From CAJQPP01 sp041747075 (GTDB lineage Bacteria > Planctomycetota > Planctomycetia > Pirellulales > Pirellulaceae): a stretch of DNA of 33,074 nt. Of the stretch, positions 8,161 to 17,512 are shown one piece after another; positions within the stretch are counted from its first letter, which is position 1; each line of letters opens with the position of its first letter. Under the pieces are notes generated by a model. That model did not search any database and was not told where the DNA came from. It saw only the letters and a program-made list of their open reading frames with translations. The stretch is from NCBI GenBank assembly GCA_041747075.1, contig JBGTFW010000306.1, positions 1 through 33,074 on the forward strand, given 5' to 3'. A program made the position numbers and the translations under genes.

Positions 8161-9336
8161 TCAGGCGACTCGTTCGATGATCATGGCGACCGCGTTGCCG
8201 CCGCCCAGACAGAGGCTGGCACAACCCGTTTTCTTGCCTAGCGCGTTCATCGCGTACATCAGCGTGACGAGCACCCTCGCTCCGCTGGCCCCGATCGGAT
8301 GACCGAGCGCGATGCCGCCGCCGTGGATATTGACACGGTCGGAGTCGAGACCCAGTTCGTTGATACAGGCGATCATCTGGGCAGCAAACGCCTCATTCAG
8401 CTCGAACAGGTCGATTGCACCGATCTCCACACCGGCCTTTTTGGCCGCGCCACGAATCGCCTCGACCGGTGCGATAAAAAGGTCTTTGGGTTCCGTTCCC
8501 GATGTGTGACTGGCGACGATACGAAAGCGGAAATCCGATTTTGAAGCCGTCTTTTCGTCGGCGACGACGACTGCCGCTGCCCCGTCGTTGATGGTTGAGG
8601 CATTTCCGGCCGTCACCGTCCCGTTGCGGTCGAAGACGGTGCGAAGCGCGGCCAGTCCTTCTTTCGTGGAATCCGCGCGCGGCCCCTCGTCGTTCTCGAC
8701 AACGACGTCCCCCTTGCGATCACTGACCGTCACGGGCGCGATTTCATCGCGAAAGGTTCCATCCGAAACCGCCTTGGAAGCGCGTTGCTGGCTGCGCAGT
8801 GCAAACTCGTCCTGCATTTCACGCGTAACGTTGAACTGTTTTCCAATATGCTCGGCGTGCATTCCCATGTGGCAACCTTCAAAAGCGCAGGTCAGGCCGT
8901 CGAAAACCATCGCATCGATCATCGACGTATCGCCGAGCTTGACCCCCTCGCGCAGGCCCCGCACGAGGTGGGGGGCGACGGTCATATTTTCCATTCCACC
9001 GGCCACAATGGCTTGCGCGTCGCCGCATCGAATCGCCTGGCCCGCCATCATGACCGCCTTGAGTCCCGAGCCACAAACCTTGTTGACGGTGACCGCGGCG
9101 ATCGTAGATGGAAGTCCGGCCTTGAGCGCCGCCTGTCGCGCGGGTGCTTGTCCAACACCGGCCTGCAAGACGTTCCCCATGATGACTTCGTCGATCTGGT
9201 CGGGCTTGAGTCCGGACCGTTCGATGGCGGCCGCCACGGCGACACCGCCCAGATCCGTTGCTGTCAGTGACTTGAAAGCACCACGAAATGAGCCGATCGG
9301 CGTTCGCGCGCCGGAGATAATGAAAGCGTCAGGCAT
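8161..9336 (-). CDS. Thiolase (acetyl-CoA C-acetyltransferase)
   Basis: The 391-residue protein is full length for the family. The nucleophilic cysteine is C88 in NKVCGSGLKA, the catalytic histidine H346 in GIALGHPIGASG, and the second cysteine C376 in ASLCLGGGNA. It condenses two acetyl-CoA, or cleaves 3-ketoacyl-CoA, in the cytoplasm. The sequence looks like the biosynthetic AtoB/PhaA/ThlA group rather than FadA, but substrate length cannot be read directly. There are no beta-oxidation or PHB genes beside it. In this window it fits with the propionyl-CoA pathway and PckA as part of acyl-CoA metabolism. Upstream 9337-9516 holds T-rich runs and no confident promoter. Confidence 0.9.
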   Translation of the reverse strand: MPDAFIISGARTPIGSFRGAFKSLTATDLGGVAVAAAIERSGLKPDQIDEVIMGNVLQAGVGQAPARQAALKAGLPSTIAAVTVNKVCGSGLKAVMMAGQAIRCGDAQAIVAGGMENMTVAPHLVRGLREGVKLGDTSMIDAMVFDGLTCAFEGCHMGMHAEHIGKQFNVTREMQDEFALRSQQRASKAVSDGTFRDEIAPVTVSDRKGDVVVENDEGPRADSTKEGLAALRTVFDRNGTVTAGNASTINDGAAAVVVADEKTASKSDFRFRIVASHTSGTEPKDLFIAPVEAIRGAAKKAGVEIGAIDLFELNEAFAAQMIACINELGLDSDRVNIHGGGIALGHPIGASGARVLVTLMYAMNALGKKTGCASLCLGGGNAVAMIIERVA

Positions 9337-9516
9337 TGCAGGTTTTTTTTGCGGGTTTTTTTGAAAAATGCGAAAGTGGTCTTAACCGCAGTTTACAACG
9401 TACACGATAAAAAGCCGTCGACCAATGGGCTCGATCGCATCCCGCGACGCGGCATCCGGCCCCCTGACCAACCCGAACGTCATTTCGTAGGATAGGCCCC
9501 GCCACAGTACCAGGGT

Positions 9517-12500
9517 ATGGGGTCGATGGGTCATCAATCTCCCGACGCGCAAAATGCATCAAGGCTCGAACGGGTCCTCGGTTACCTGAATTTCTCGTCG
9601 GGGGCTGAAGACCCCGTAATATTGCGCGAATTGAACGAAATCTGTCGTTCGATCGAACGTCCGTCGCCGACTTGCAGAAAGGACGACTTGGCGGTCGAGC
9701 AACCGACGTGGCTCCGACTGCGGGAATTGCTCGAGCGGCATTTGGAGGTCGCATCGCGGACCAGTCCCGCTCTTTCCGATTCGCGGCAAGCCCGCGCGGT
9801 TTTGACGCTGACGTTCGATCACGTTCTGCCGGACTATTTGCGCCATCATCGCGACCTTCTCTTTCACCAGACCGGCGCGACGATGTTCAACGCATTTTTC
9901 ATCGGTCGCGTCTTTGAAGTCGTTTTGCGGAATCTCGAACACCGCGACGATCAAGACGACCTGGCGAAACGGGCCATTGGTCTGCTGAATGATTTCATCG
10001 GGCACCGCCCGGTTGCCGTGCTGGAGACAAGGAAGCTGGAACCGTACGAGCACGAATGGGTTCGTCCGCTGCCGATCTATATTCGCGGGGCAGGCGTCGC
10101 TCACGGACCCTGGTTCGAAGTCGTTCAATCGGCCATCGACCACTTGCAAAAAACCGATCCGGAGATTCTTCATCTTGCCGGTTTTGAGCCGGAGTTGCTC
10201 GACGAATTGGCGATTGACCCGCGCGCCTTCGACTTCGATCACCCGGCCAACAAGCGGCCCAACCATCATTTTGGCCAGTGGGATGAGCACCATATCGACA
10301 ACCAGGGGCGATACCGGCGGTACATTGTTCACGGCGTGACGATTCGCGCGTTGTGCGACCGGGTGAACGAGGAGTCCGAGTTGCCGCGCGAGGAACTGGT
10401 CTTTGAGGCCGGTGCGGCACTCGCTTGTACCATTCTCATGTCGGCGGGAATTTGCGGGTACGGACCGGGCGCCCACGACTCGACGGTCACCCTGGGAAGT
10501 CTCCTTCCGACGATCGCGGCCTATCGCGATCAGTTTTACGACGACTTGCTGGCGCGGACGCCGCACCCGCACCGGGAGCGGTTGCTGGTCGAGGCCCGCA
10601 TCCGCCAGCAGCCGTTTGGTGCCGCGCGCCAGCACCTCAACCAGCAACTCGCCAGTTACCGGGCGATTCAGATGATGCACGTGCATCTGGCGCTCGTCTT
10701 TGCCCGCATGGGGTATCCGGATGCGGCGATGCGACACGCCGACGCGCTCCCCGTGGCGTCGGCGCGGATTTTTTGCCGGCTGGAATGTCTCCTTTACGCG
10801 GGATCGTGCGCGCTCCAGGACGGAAAGCTCGCAGAAGCCTGCCGGTCCATTCCACAAGTCTTTGACCTGCTCCGTCGCGGGATCGACTGCGGCGCGGTAT
10901 TCGACCCGTGGAATATCCTTGGCCTTGACGCCACCTACAACCTCTTTCAGGGAACGGAAAACACGATCCACGACTATCGCGCCGACGAGCTGATCGACTT
11001 TCTCGACCAGTTATTCGGGTTCGTCTCGGCGGTGTGGATCGCGGCCGAGGCGGGCAACCAGCCCGAAATCGCCAGTCGCGTTCAGGGGGATTTTCGGGGA
11101 CTGGTGGACTGGTGGCACCAGTTCGCGGCGCACGAGGTCAGTTCGGTCGACGCCTTCGACGCGCGTGAGGTTTTTTCGGCGACCGAAAATGTCGCGCGCC
11201 TGATGGGCCAGCGGCACACGGCACCGGGGGCATCGGAGGGGCGCGGTTTCTGGGCGCGTCGGGCGTCCGAATTCAACTCCGACCGTGATTACGTCCTTGC
11301 GATTGCCAATCTGATTGAACGAGATGAATTCGAGCCGTCGATGGCGCTGCTGATCCACTGGCTTGGCCAGCAGGAAGAGTTGATGGCGGCCCGCCAGGAC
11401 ACCGTTTCCTTTCACGGTCTGACGGTGAGCTGGATCGGTCGGCAGCGCGAGTTGCTGCTGGAACAGGATTCGCCGGAAGCGTGGACCGCGATGGCGGGCG
11501 ACGTCTGGAACCGGCTTTGCAAGTTCAGTGACTACGTCGAGGCGAACGCCGGTCCCTGGTGGAACATTCCGCGATTCGCACTGACCTCCGCCGAGGGGGG
11601 CGTGAGCGACCCCTACGCCGAACCGGGAGAAGCGGACGACGACGATGGAAGCGATCTCTTTCGCGCGGCCTATGAAGGAATGGTCTTTCGCGAGACGGCC
11701 GATGACGGATTCGAGGGTTCCGTTTTTGACGACGATCAAAGTTCGGAAGAGGAATTGCAATCGGAGCTTGACCGGATTCTTGAACATCTCAAGTTTCACG
11801 ACGCGATCATTTCATGCTGGTTCGAGGCCGCATTGCTCGCCGGAGATATTTATCGGCGATCGGACGACGAAGGTGAGGAAGCCGCGACGTTCCTCCGCCG
11901 AACGCGCGTCAAGGTCGATGAATGGACCCAACAGTCCGCGCGGAATCGCGACGACCTCGTCGATCTGGTCCGGTCGATCCAGCAATTTCGCCTGCCCGCC
12001 GCGGATGGCTCGGTCGACAGTCTTGTTGAATACGACCGGCAGCGTTTGTTCAAGGAGACGTTGCTCGACCACGTGATTCACCTGAGCGTTGATATGGCGG
12101 TGACGTGGCACAATCTGGGTGCCGTGGGGCGGAGTTTGTCGGGCAAGACGACCGCCGCTACCAGCCGTGACGATGAGGCGAGGCGCGAATCGAGGCTGTG
12201 GGTCGAAACCATTTCCGCCTTGCTTGCGGGAGACCGCCGGAGGACAAGAAACTGGCTGAAAAAGCTCATCGAATTTCTTGCCGACCAGCCGCTGCTGTAT
12301 GTCCCTCTCTCGCGAGGCGGCGACCCGATGAAAATTACAAGTGTCCGCGTTCGCCAGGCGCTCATTGGGCAGATGCTCGATTGCCTGCCGCGAATCGGTT
12401 TGTTCGCCGAGACGCGCGAACTGATCCATACGGCGCTGACCATGGAAAGGAGCCAGTCGGTTCGCCACGGTGCCGTGACCGAGTTTGACGAGCTGTTCCG

Positions 12501-13572
12501 CGTCGGATACACGTCAATGGTCGATGCGCTGATCCATGCCTGCGACGCGGTGGAAGCGGCACGCGATCCGGCGGAGGCAAAAAAGAAATTTGATAGCCGG
12601 GGAAACCCCGATCTCTTCGAGTCTCTCGAATCCCTCGCCGAGTCGATGCTCATGGTCTGGCTCGACCACAGCCATACGTTGCGGCTGAGCGTTCTGGAAA
12701 AGGTCCGCGAGACACCGGCGTGGAATGCACTGGTTGATTTCATCGAGCGGTTTGGCGATCCAATCTTTACCCAGAACTTCCTCAACCTCTCAAACATCCG
12801 CGCTATCCTGCATCAGGGCGTCGATCAATGGCTGACCCAGCTCGAGGAAGAAGCGGGTGACGAGGAAAGTTGGCAAATCCTCGAACAGATTCGCGCGGGT
12901 TACCCGCGCCGCGAAGCCGTGCGGCACTTGACGTTCGTTCTGGAAGCGGTCATCGAGAACTTCGCCGAATACCGGGACTACAATTCCACGACGACCCAGT
13001 CGGACAACGGGCGGCTGATCTATATCCTGCTGGATTTTCTCCGCCTGAGGAGCCGCTACGACCAGATTTGCTGGAACCTCAAGCCCGTCATGTGGGCCCA
13101 CGAGGCGCTGGTGCGCAAGGATCACGGGCGTGTTGCGCGACTATGGCGGCGACTTCTCGCCGCCCGCGTCAATCCGGAAGCGGAAAAATTGCTCGAACAA
13201 CTGGTCGAGTTGCAGGAACTGTACTCGATCCGCATGGCGACGGTCGCCCAGCGGCTGGGCGAACGATTCGTGCATCCCATGCACGTCGACCGGCTCGTGT
13301 CACTCGTCGGTCCCGCCATGGACGACCCGGCGAGCGAGGAGTCCCGGCGTCAATTCGAGTTGATCGAGCACTACGCCGGAACGCTTGCCCGATTGCCCGC
13401 CGGTGCCGGCCTCGATCTGCCAGCCTGGATCATCGCGCTGGAATCGGAAGTCGACGCGCAAATGGCATCGATGCACTATGTCGTTTCGGGCGACCCGCTC
13501 ATTGAATACGACTTGCCCGACATCCGCGACCTTCGCCGTCAAATCGACAAGCTCCCGCGCAGGGAATTCTAG
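9517..13572 (+). CDS. Giant uncharacterised cytoplasmic protein (1351 aa)
   Basis: I recognise no family in this 1351-residue product. It has no signal peptide and no convincing membrane span. It looks almost wholly alpha-helical, with long stretches rich in Leu, Glu, Arg, Trp and Asp that resemble degenerate helical repeats. Around 330-350 there is GAALACTILMSAGICGYGPG, the only small-residue-rich hydrophobic segment. At about 690-750 a strongly acidic linker (DDDDGSDLF, SVFDDDQSSEEE) divides the chain into two halves of roughly 690 and 600 residues. Codon use matches its neighbours, which argues against recent transfer. The ATG at 9517 and one three codons later are both possible starts. 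The last codons overlap the convergent prpC stop. A scaffold or regulatory role is only a guess. Confidence 0.85.
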   Translation: MGSMGHQSPDAQNASRLERVLGYLNFSSGAEDPVILRELNEICRSIERPSPTCRKDDLAVEQPTWLRLRELLERHLEVASRTSPALSDSRQARAVLTLTFDHVLPDYLRHHRDLLFHQTGATMFNAFFIGRVFEVVLRNLEHRDDQDDLAKRAIGLLNDFIGHRPVAVLETRKLEPYEHEWVRPLPIYIRGAGVAHGPWFEVVQSAIDHLQKTDPEILHLAGFEPELLDELAIDPRAFDFDHPANKRPNHHFGQWDEHHIDNQGRYRRYIVHGVTIRALCDRVNEESELPREELVFEAGAALACTILMSAGICGYGPGAHDSTVTLGSLLPTIAAYRDQFYDDLLARTPHPHRERLLVEARIRQQPFGAARQHLNQQLASYRAIQMMHVHLALVFARMGYPDAAMRHADALPVASARIFCRLECLLYAGSCALQDGKLAEACRSIPQVFDLLRRGIDCGAVFDPWNILGLDATYNLFQGTENTIHDYRADELIDFLDQLFGFVSAVWIAAEAGNQPEIASRVQGDFRGLVDWWHQFAAHEVSSVDAFDAREVFSATENVARLMGQRHTAPGASEGRGFWARRASEFNSDRDYVLAIANLIERDEFEPSMALLIHWLGQQEELMAARQDTVSFHGLTVSWIGRQRELLLEQDSPEAWTAMAGDVWNRLCKFSDYVEANAGPWWNIPRFALTSAEGGVSDPYAEPGEADDDDGSDLFRAAYEGMVFRETADDGFEGSVFDDDQSSEEELQSELDRILEHLKFHDAIISCWFEAALLAGDIYRRSDDEGEEAATFLRRTRVKVDEWTQQSARNRDDLVDLVRSIQQFRLPAADGSVDSLVEYDRQRLFKETLLDHVIHLSVDMAVTWHNLGAVGRSLSGKTTAATSRDDEARRESRLWVETISALLAGDRRRTRNWLKKLIEFLADQPLLYVPLSRGGDPMKITSVRVRQALIGQMLDCLPRIGLFAETRELIHTALTMERSQSVRHGAVTEFDELFRVGYTSMVDALIHACDAVEAARDPAEAKKKFDSRGNPDLFESLESLAESMLMVWLDHSHTLRLSVLEKVRETPAWNALVDFIERFGDPIFTQNFLNLSNIRAILHQGVDQWLTQLEEEAGDEESWQILEQIRAGYPRREAVRHLTFVLEAVIENFAEYRDYNSTTTQSDNGRLIYILLDFLRLRSRYDQICWNLKPVMWAHEALVRKDHGRVARLWRRLLAARVNPEAEKLLEQLVELQELYSIRMATVAQRLGERFVHPMHVDRLVSLVGPAMDDPASEESRRQFELIEHYAGTLARLPAGAGLDLPAWIIALESEVDAQMASMHYVVSGDPLIEYDLPDIRDLRRQIDKLPRREF

Positions 13573-14714
13573 CGTTTTTCGATCGGGATGTAGTCGCGTT
13601 GCGGCGGGCCGATGTACTCGGCGCCCGGACGAATCAGCTTGTTGTCGGCGCGCTGCTCAAAGACATGGGCGCACCAGCCGGTGACCCGCGACAATACGAA
13701 AATCGGCGTAAACATCGGCGTCGGAATACCGAGAAAGTGATATGCCGAAGCGCTGAAGAAATCGAGGTTCGGAAAGAGCTTTTTTTCACGCCACATGACG
13801 TCGGCGATTCGCTCCGAAACCGGAAAGAACCGCTTGTCACCCGTGTCGTCGGCCAGTTGCCGTGCCAGTTCGCGAATGATCTCGTTCCGCGGGTCGGAGA
13901 GGGTGTAAACGCGGTGCCCAAAGCCCATCACCAGTTCCTTCCTGGCGAGCATTTCCATCACGCCGCTTTCCGCCGAGTCGGGCGACTCGAATCTTTCAAT
14001 GAGTTCCATCGCGGCTTCATTCGCCCCGCCGTGCAGGGGGCCGCGAAGTGTTCCGATCGCGGCCGTGATCGCTGAATAAATGTCGGAAAGCGTGGCTGTG
14101 CAGACCCGCGCCGCAAACGTCGAGGCATTGAATTCGTGCTCGGCGTAAAGGACCAGAGAAACGTCCATCGCGCGGCGATGCGTGTCATTGGGCCGTTTCC
14201 CGTGTAATTTCTCCAGAAAGTAACCCGCGAGCGTCGTCTCGCCCGAGTCGAACGAGATTTCAGTTCCGTCGATTGAATGGCGGTACCAGTAAACGAGCAG
14301 GGACGGGAGACAGGCAAGCAACCGCTCAGCGATCTCCACTTGCTCTTCGCGCGTGCCTTCCGGCTCCAGGCATCCGAGCATCGACGTTCCCGTTCGCAAT
14401 ACGTCCATGGGATGAGCGTCGGCGGGAATCGCGCGGAGCGTTTCGCACAGCGGCGCTGGCAGCGACCGCCGCGCGGCCAGTCGCAGGAAGAACTCATCCA
14501 GTTCCTTGCGTTTGGGAAGAAAACCGTGCAGCAACAGGTACGCGACTTCCTCAAACCCGCCGCGTTCGGCAAGGTCGTGAATCGAATAGCCGCGGTATTC
14601 GAGTCCCTTGCCTTGATGACCGACGGTGCAAATCGCCGTCTTCCCGGCAATGATGCCCGCGAGGCCGCCGGTTTTCCTTTTCGGAGTTTCATTTTCAGTG
14701 GAAGTCGTCGTCAT
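13569..14714 (-). CDS. prpC: 2-methylcitrate synthase / citrate synthase
   Basis: The 381-residue protein shows the small bacterial type-I citrate-synthase pattern. It has KRKTGGLAGIIAGKTAI at the N-terminus, the first catalytic His in RGPLHGGANEAAM, the second in MGFGHRVY, and the catalytic Asp in PNLDFFSA. GGANEAAM and the 380-residue length favour 2-methylcitrate synthase, which joins propionyl-CoA and oxaloacetate; such enzymes usually also accept acetyl-CoA. Its ATG overlaps the prpB stop (ATGA, 14711-14714), so the two are translated together. No prpD (methylcitrate dehydratase) is present, so AcnB or a distant gene must supply that step. It ends by sharing the four bases CTAG with the stop of the convergent 1351-residue gene. 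Confidence 0.88.
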   Translation of the reverse strand: MTTTSTENETPKRKTGGLAGIIAGKTAICTVGHQGKGLEYRGYSIHDLAERGGFEEVAYLLLHGFLPKRKELDEFFLRLAARRSLPAPLCETLRAIPADAHPMDVLRTGTSMLGCLEPEGTREEQVEIAERLLACLPSLLVYWYRHSIDGTEISFDSGETTLAGYFLEKLHGKRPNDTHRRAMDVSLVLYAEHEFNASTFAARVCTATLSDIYSAITAAIGTLRGPLHGGANEAAMELIERFESPDSAESGVMEMLARKELVMGFGHRVYTLSDPRNEIIRELARQLADDTGDKRFFPVSERIADVMWREKKLFPNLDFFSASAYHFLGIPTPMFTPIFVLSRVTGWCAHVFEQRADNKLIRPGAEYIGPPQRDYIPIEKR

Positions 14715-15598
14715 GAGGTCGATTTCCTGATAAGTTCGTCAATCTTGTTTTCGTAGCGGTGATAATCCAGAACTTCATACAACCGGTCGCGAGTCTGCAT
14801 CGCACCGAGCGATTCACGTTGCGAGCCATCCGCGCGTATCGCATTGTATACGCTTTCGGCGGCCGCGTTCATGGCTCGAAATGCCGACAACGGATAGAGC
14901 ACCATCGCGATGCCCAGTCCGCGTAGTTCCTCGACGGTCAACAGCGGGGATTTGCCGAACTCCGTCATGTTGGCGAGGACGGGAACGGAAAACGCATCGG
15001 TGAAAGCACGGTATTGTTCGGGCCGCGTGACCGCCTCGGCGAAAATCGCGTCGGCACCTGCCTCGACATACGCGCGGCATCGGTCGAGAGTCGTTTCCAT
15101 GCTCTCGCTGGCGAGTGCATCGGTTCGGGCCATGATGAGAAAATGCTCGTCGGTTCGCGCATCGACCGCGGCGCGAATCCGGTCGGCCATTTCGCCTGCA
15201 TCGACGAGCGCCTTTCCGGGCCGGTGTCCGCAGCGTTTTGCCGATTGCTGGTCCTCGATGTGCAAACCGGCGGCACCGGCGCGAATGAATTGCCTGACCG
15301 TTCTGCCGATGCTCAGCGCATGTCCCCAACCGGTGTCGGCGTCCACCAGCAGCGGCAGCGACACGGCGTCGGTGATTCGCTGGATATCCGCCAACACGTC
15401 GTTGAGCGTGGTGATTCCCAAATCGGGAATGCCGTATGAGGCGTTGGCGACTCCGGCTCCGGAAAGGTAAATCGCCCGAAATCCAGCCTCGCGAGCAAGC
15501 AACCCGCAATAGGCGTTGATGGTCCCGACGATTTGAAGGGGGCGTTCCTCGTCGAGGGCCTTGCGCAGTCGTTGGCCGGCGGATTCCGGTGCGGTCAT
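14711..15598 (-). CDS. prpB: 2-methylisocitrate lyase
   Basis: The 295-residue protein belongs to the isocitrate lyase/PEP mutase superfamily. VDADTGWGHA binds the metal, and the signature KRCGH with catalytic cysteine sits at about 120-124. EAVTRPEQYRAF and ANMTEFGKSP are both typical of PrpB. It cleaves 2-methylisocitrate to pyruvate and succinate, the last step of the methylcitrate cycle. It is first in a two-gene operon with prpC (4-nt overlap) and is divergent from pckA. The 269-bp space between prpB and pckA should hold both promoters. I could not choose convincing -10/-35 pairs there. Confidence 0.92.
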   Translation of the reverse strand: MTAPESAGQRLRKALDEERPLQIVGTINAYCGLLAREAGFRAIYLSGAGVANASYGIPDLGITTLNDVLADIQRITDAVSLPLLVDADTGWGHALSIGRTVRQFIRAGAAGLHIEDQQSAKRCGHRPGKALVDAGEMADRIRAAVDARTDEHFLIMARTDALASESMETTLDRCRAYVEAGADAIFAEAVTRPEQYRAFTDAFSVPVLANMTEFGKSPLLTVEELRGLGIAMVLYPLSAFRAMNAAAESVYNAIRADGSQRESLGAMQTRDRLYEVLDYHRYENKIDELIRKSTS

Positions 15599-15867
15599 TG
15601 AATCGGTGGTTCTGTTACAAGGCGGATTGATTGACGTGCGTTTGCGGTCCCCGGAGCGGTCATTATCGGCTCCCTTGCGTGGCGTGCCAGTGGCGTTTGA
15701 AATGAAACATGGACCGTTGGACGCGAATCGAGAAGGGTTTCACTTACATCATCCGCCGTTTTACGGTAGCTTTTAGGGTTTGCCAGCGGGCCGCGCGGGC
15801 CGTTGGCGTTCACCCGTATTTCCAGCCTGATTTCACACCCTCGCAATCTTCCTCCTGGAAACCGCCG

Positions 15868-17466
15868 ATGTCCACTGCCACCTCGTCCCGGATTCAGTCG
15901 ATCGCCCTGAACCGGTTCCCCGAAAACGTCGTGAGAAACGCAACACCGGCGCGGCTCTACCAGGAGAGCGTGCTGGGGGACAACGGGATCATAACGGCGA
16001 CGGGCGGACTCGCGACCTCTTCGGGCGAAAAGAATGGTCGCAGTCCAAAAGACAAGCGAATCGTTGATCATCCCGCCGTACATGACGATGTCTGGTGGGG
16101 CAACGTCAATGTTCCATTGTCCGAGTCATCATTTGAAAGGCTCCGCGGCATGGCGATCGAATTTCTCGACAACTGCGATCAGCTTTACGTTGTCGACGGG
16201 TACGCCGGATGGGACGCACAGTGGCGGCTGAAGATTCGCGTGATTTGCTCGCGCCCCTACCACGCCCTGTTCATGCACAACATGCTGATTCGGCCCAAAG
16301 AGGATGAGCTGGCGGAGTTTGGCGATCCGGACTATGTAATTTACAACGCCGGCCAGCGGCCCGCGGACCTGTCGATCGAAGGCGTTTCGTCGACGACATC
16401 AGTATCGCTGAATTTTGGAGCGGGGGAGATGGTGATTCTCGGCACCGAGTACGCCGGCGAGATGAAAAAAGGCGTCTTCACGATCGCCAATTACCTGATG
16501 CCAAAAAACGGCGTCCTTTCGATGCACTGCTCGGCGAACGAGGGCGAGTCGGGCGACGTCTCGCTGTTTTTTGGACTTTCGGGAACCGGCAAGACGACGC
16601 TCTCCGCCGATCCGCACCGCGCGTTGATCGGTGACGACGAGCATTGCTGGACGGACGAGGGTGTTTTTAACATCGAGGGTGGTTGCTACGCCAAGTGCAT
16701 TGGCCTGACGGCTGAGCGCGAGCCGCAGATTTTCAGCGCGATCCGCTTTGGCGCGGTTCTTGAAAACACCATTCAGGACCCGGTGACCCACGAAGTCGAC
16801 TATGACGACAACTCGATTACGGATAATACGCGCTGTTCGTATCCAATTGAATTCATCGAAAATGCCAGGGTGCCTTGCACGGGCGATCACCCGAAGAACG
16901 TTATTTTTCTTGCGTGTGACGCATTTGGCGTGCTGCCGCCGGTCGGCCGCCTCACGCCCGCCCAGGCGATGTACCACTTTATTAGCGGCTACACGGCCAA
17001 GGTGGCGGGAACGGAAATGGGTGTCAAGGAACCGGAGGCGACCTTTTCATCCTGTTTCGGAGCGGCCTTTCTCGTCTGGCATCCGACGAAATACGCCGAG
17101 CAACTGGCTGACAAGATCAATCGGCACGACGCGCGGGTCTGGCTCGTCAATACGGGCTGGAGCGGTGGCGGATTCTCCACGGGTTCGCGAATTTCGCTTC
17201 GTCACACGCGGGCGATCATCGACGCGATTCACGAGGGGAGTCTCGACAAGGCGGACTTTGAGGAAGACCCGGTCTTTGGCATCGCCGTGCCCCAATCGTG
17301 CGCGAACGTCCCTTCGGAAATCCTCACGCCGCGAAATACCTGGTCGGACAAGAAGGCTTACGACGACGCAGCCCGTGAGCTTGCCGCGAAATTCCATAAA
17401 AACTTTGTCACGTATGCCGACGCGGCAAGCGATGAAATCAAAAACGCCGCCCCGAAGTCCCAATAG
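15868..17466 (+). CDS. pckA: Phosphoenolpyruvate carboxykinase (ATP)
   Basis: The 532-residue protein is full length. The substrate segment GRSPKDKRIV lies near residue 60, the P-loop is GLSGTGKTTLS, and the kinase-2-like metal site is LIGDDEHCW. NTGWSGGGF and GSRISLRHTRAII follow towards the C-terminus. It converts oxaloacetate and ATP to PEP and CO2, the entry to gluconeogenesis. An open frame extends 53 codons upstream to 15709, but the extension is unlike the family and the start at 15868 gives the normal N-terminus (MSTATSSRIQSIALNRFP). Its place divergent to prpBC fits gluconeogenic growth on propionate- or acetate-yielding substrates. It is followed by the LOG-family gene on the same strand. 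Confidence 0.95.
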   Translation: MSTATSSRIQSIALNRFPENVVRNATPARLYQESVLGDNGIITATGGLATSSGEKNGRSPKDKRIVDHPAVHDDVWWGNVNVPLSESSFERLRGMAIEFLDNCDQLYVVDGYAGWDAQWRLKIRVICSRPYHALFMHNMLIRPKEDELAEFGDPDYVIYNAGQRPADLSIEGVSSTTSVSLNFGAGEMVILGTEYAGEMKKGVFTIANYLMPKNGVLSMHCSANEGESGDVSLFFGLSGTGKTTLSADPHRALIGDDEHCWTDEGVFNIEGGCYAKCIGLTAEREPQIFSAIRFGAVLENTIQDPVTHEVDYDDNSITDNTRCSYPIEFIENARVPCTGDHPKNVIFLACDAFGVLPPVGRLTPAQAMYHFISGYTAKVAGTEMGVKEPEATFSSCFGAAFLVWHPTKYAEQLADKINRHDARVWLVNTGWSGGGFSTGSRISLRHTRAIIDAIHEGSLDKADFEEDPVFGIAVPQSCANVPSEILTPRNTWSDKKAYDDAARELAAKFHKNFVTYADAASDEIKNAAPKSQ

Positions 17467-17512
17467 CCCTCTCTCACTTTCGTACCTTGGCAATGGCAGG
17501 AACCGCCGCGCT

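Noticed and set aside
9559..10971. 470-codon minus-strand open frame
   Set aside because: It is fully antisense to the 1351-residue gene and has the low-complexity basic composition typical of a GC-rich shadow frame.
15709..15867. 53-codon N-terminal extension of PEP carboxykinase
   Set aside because: The extension is unlike family members, and the ATG at 15868 gives a normal 532-residue protein.
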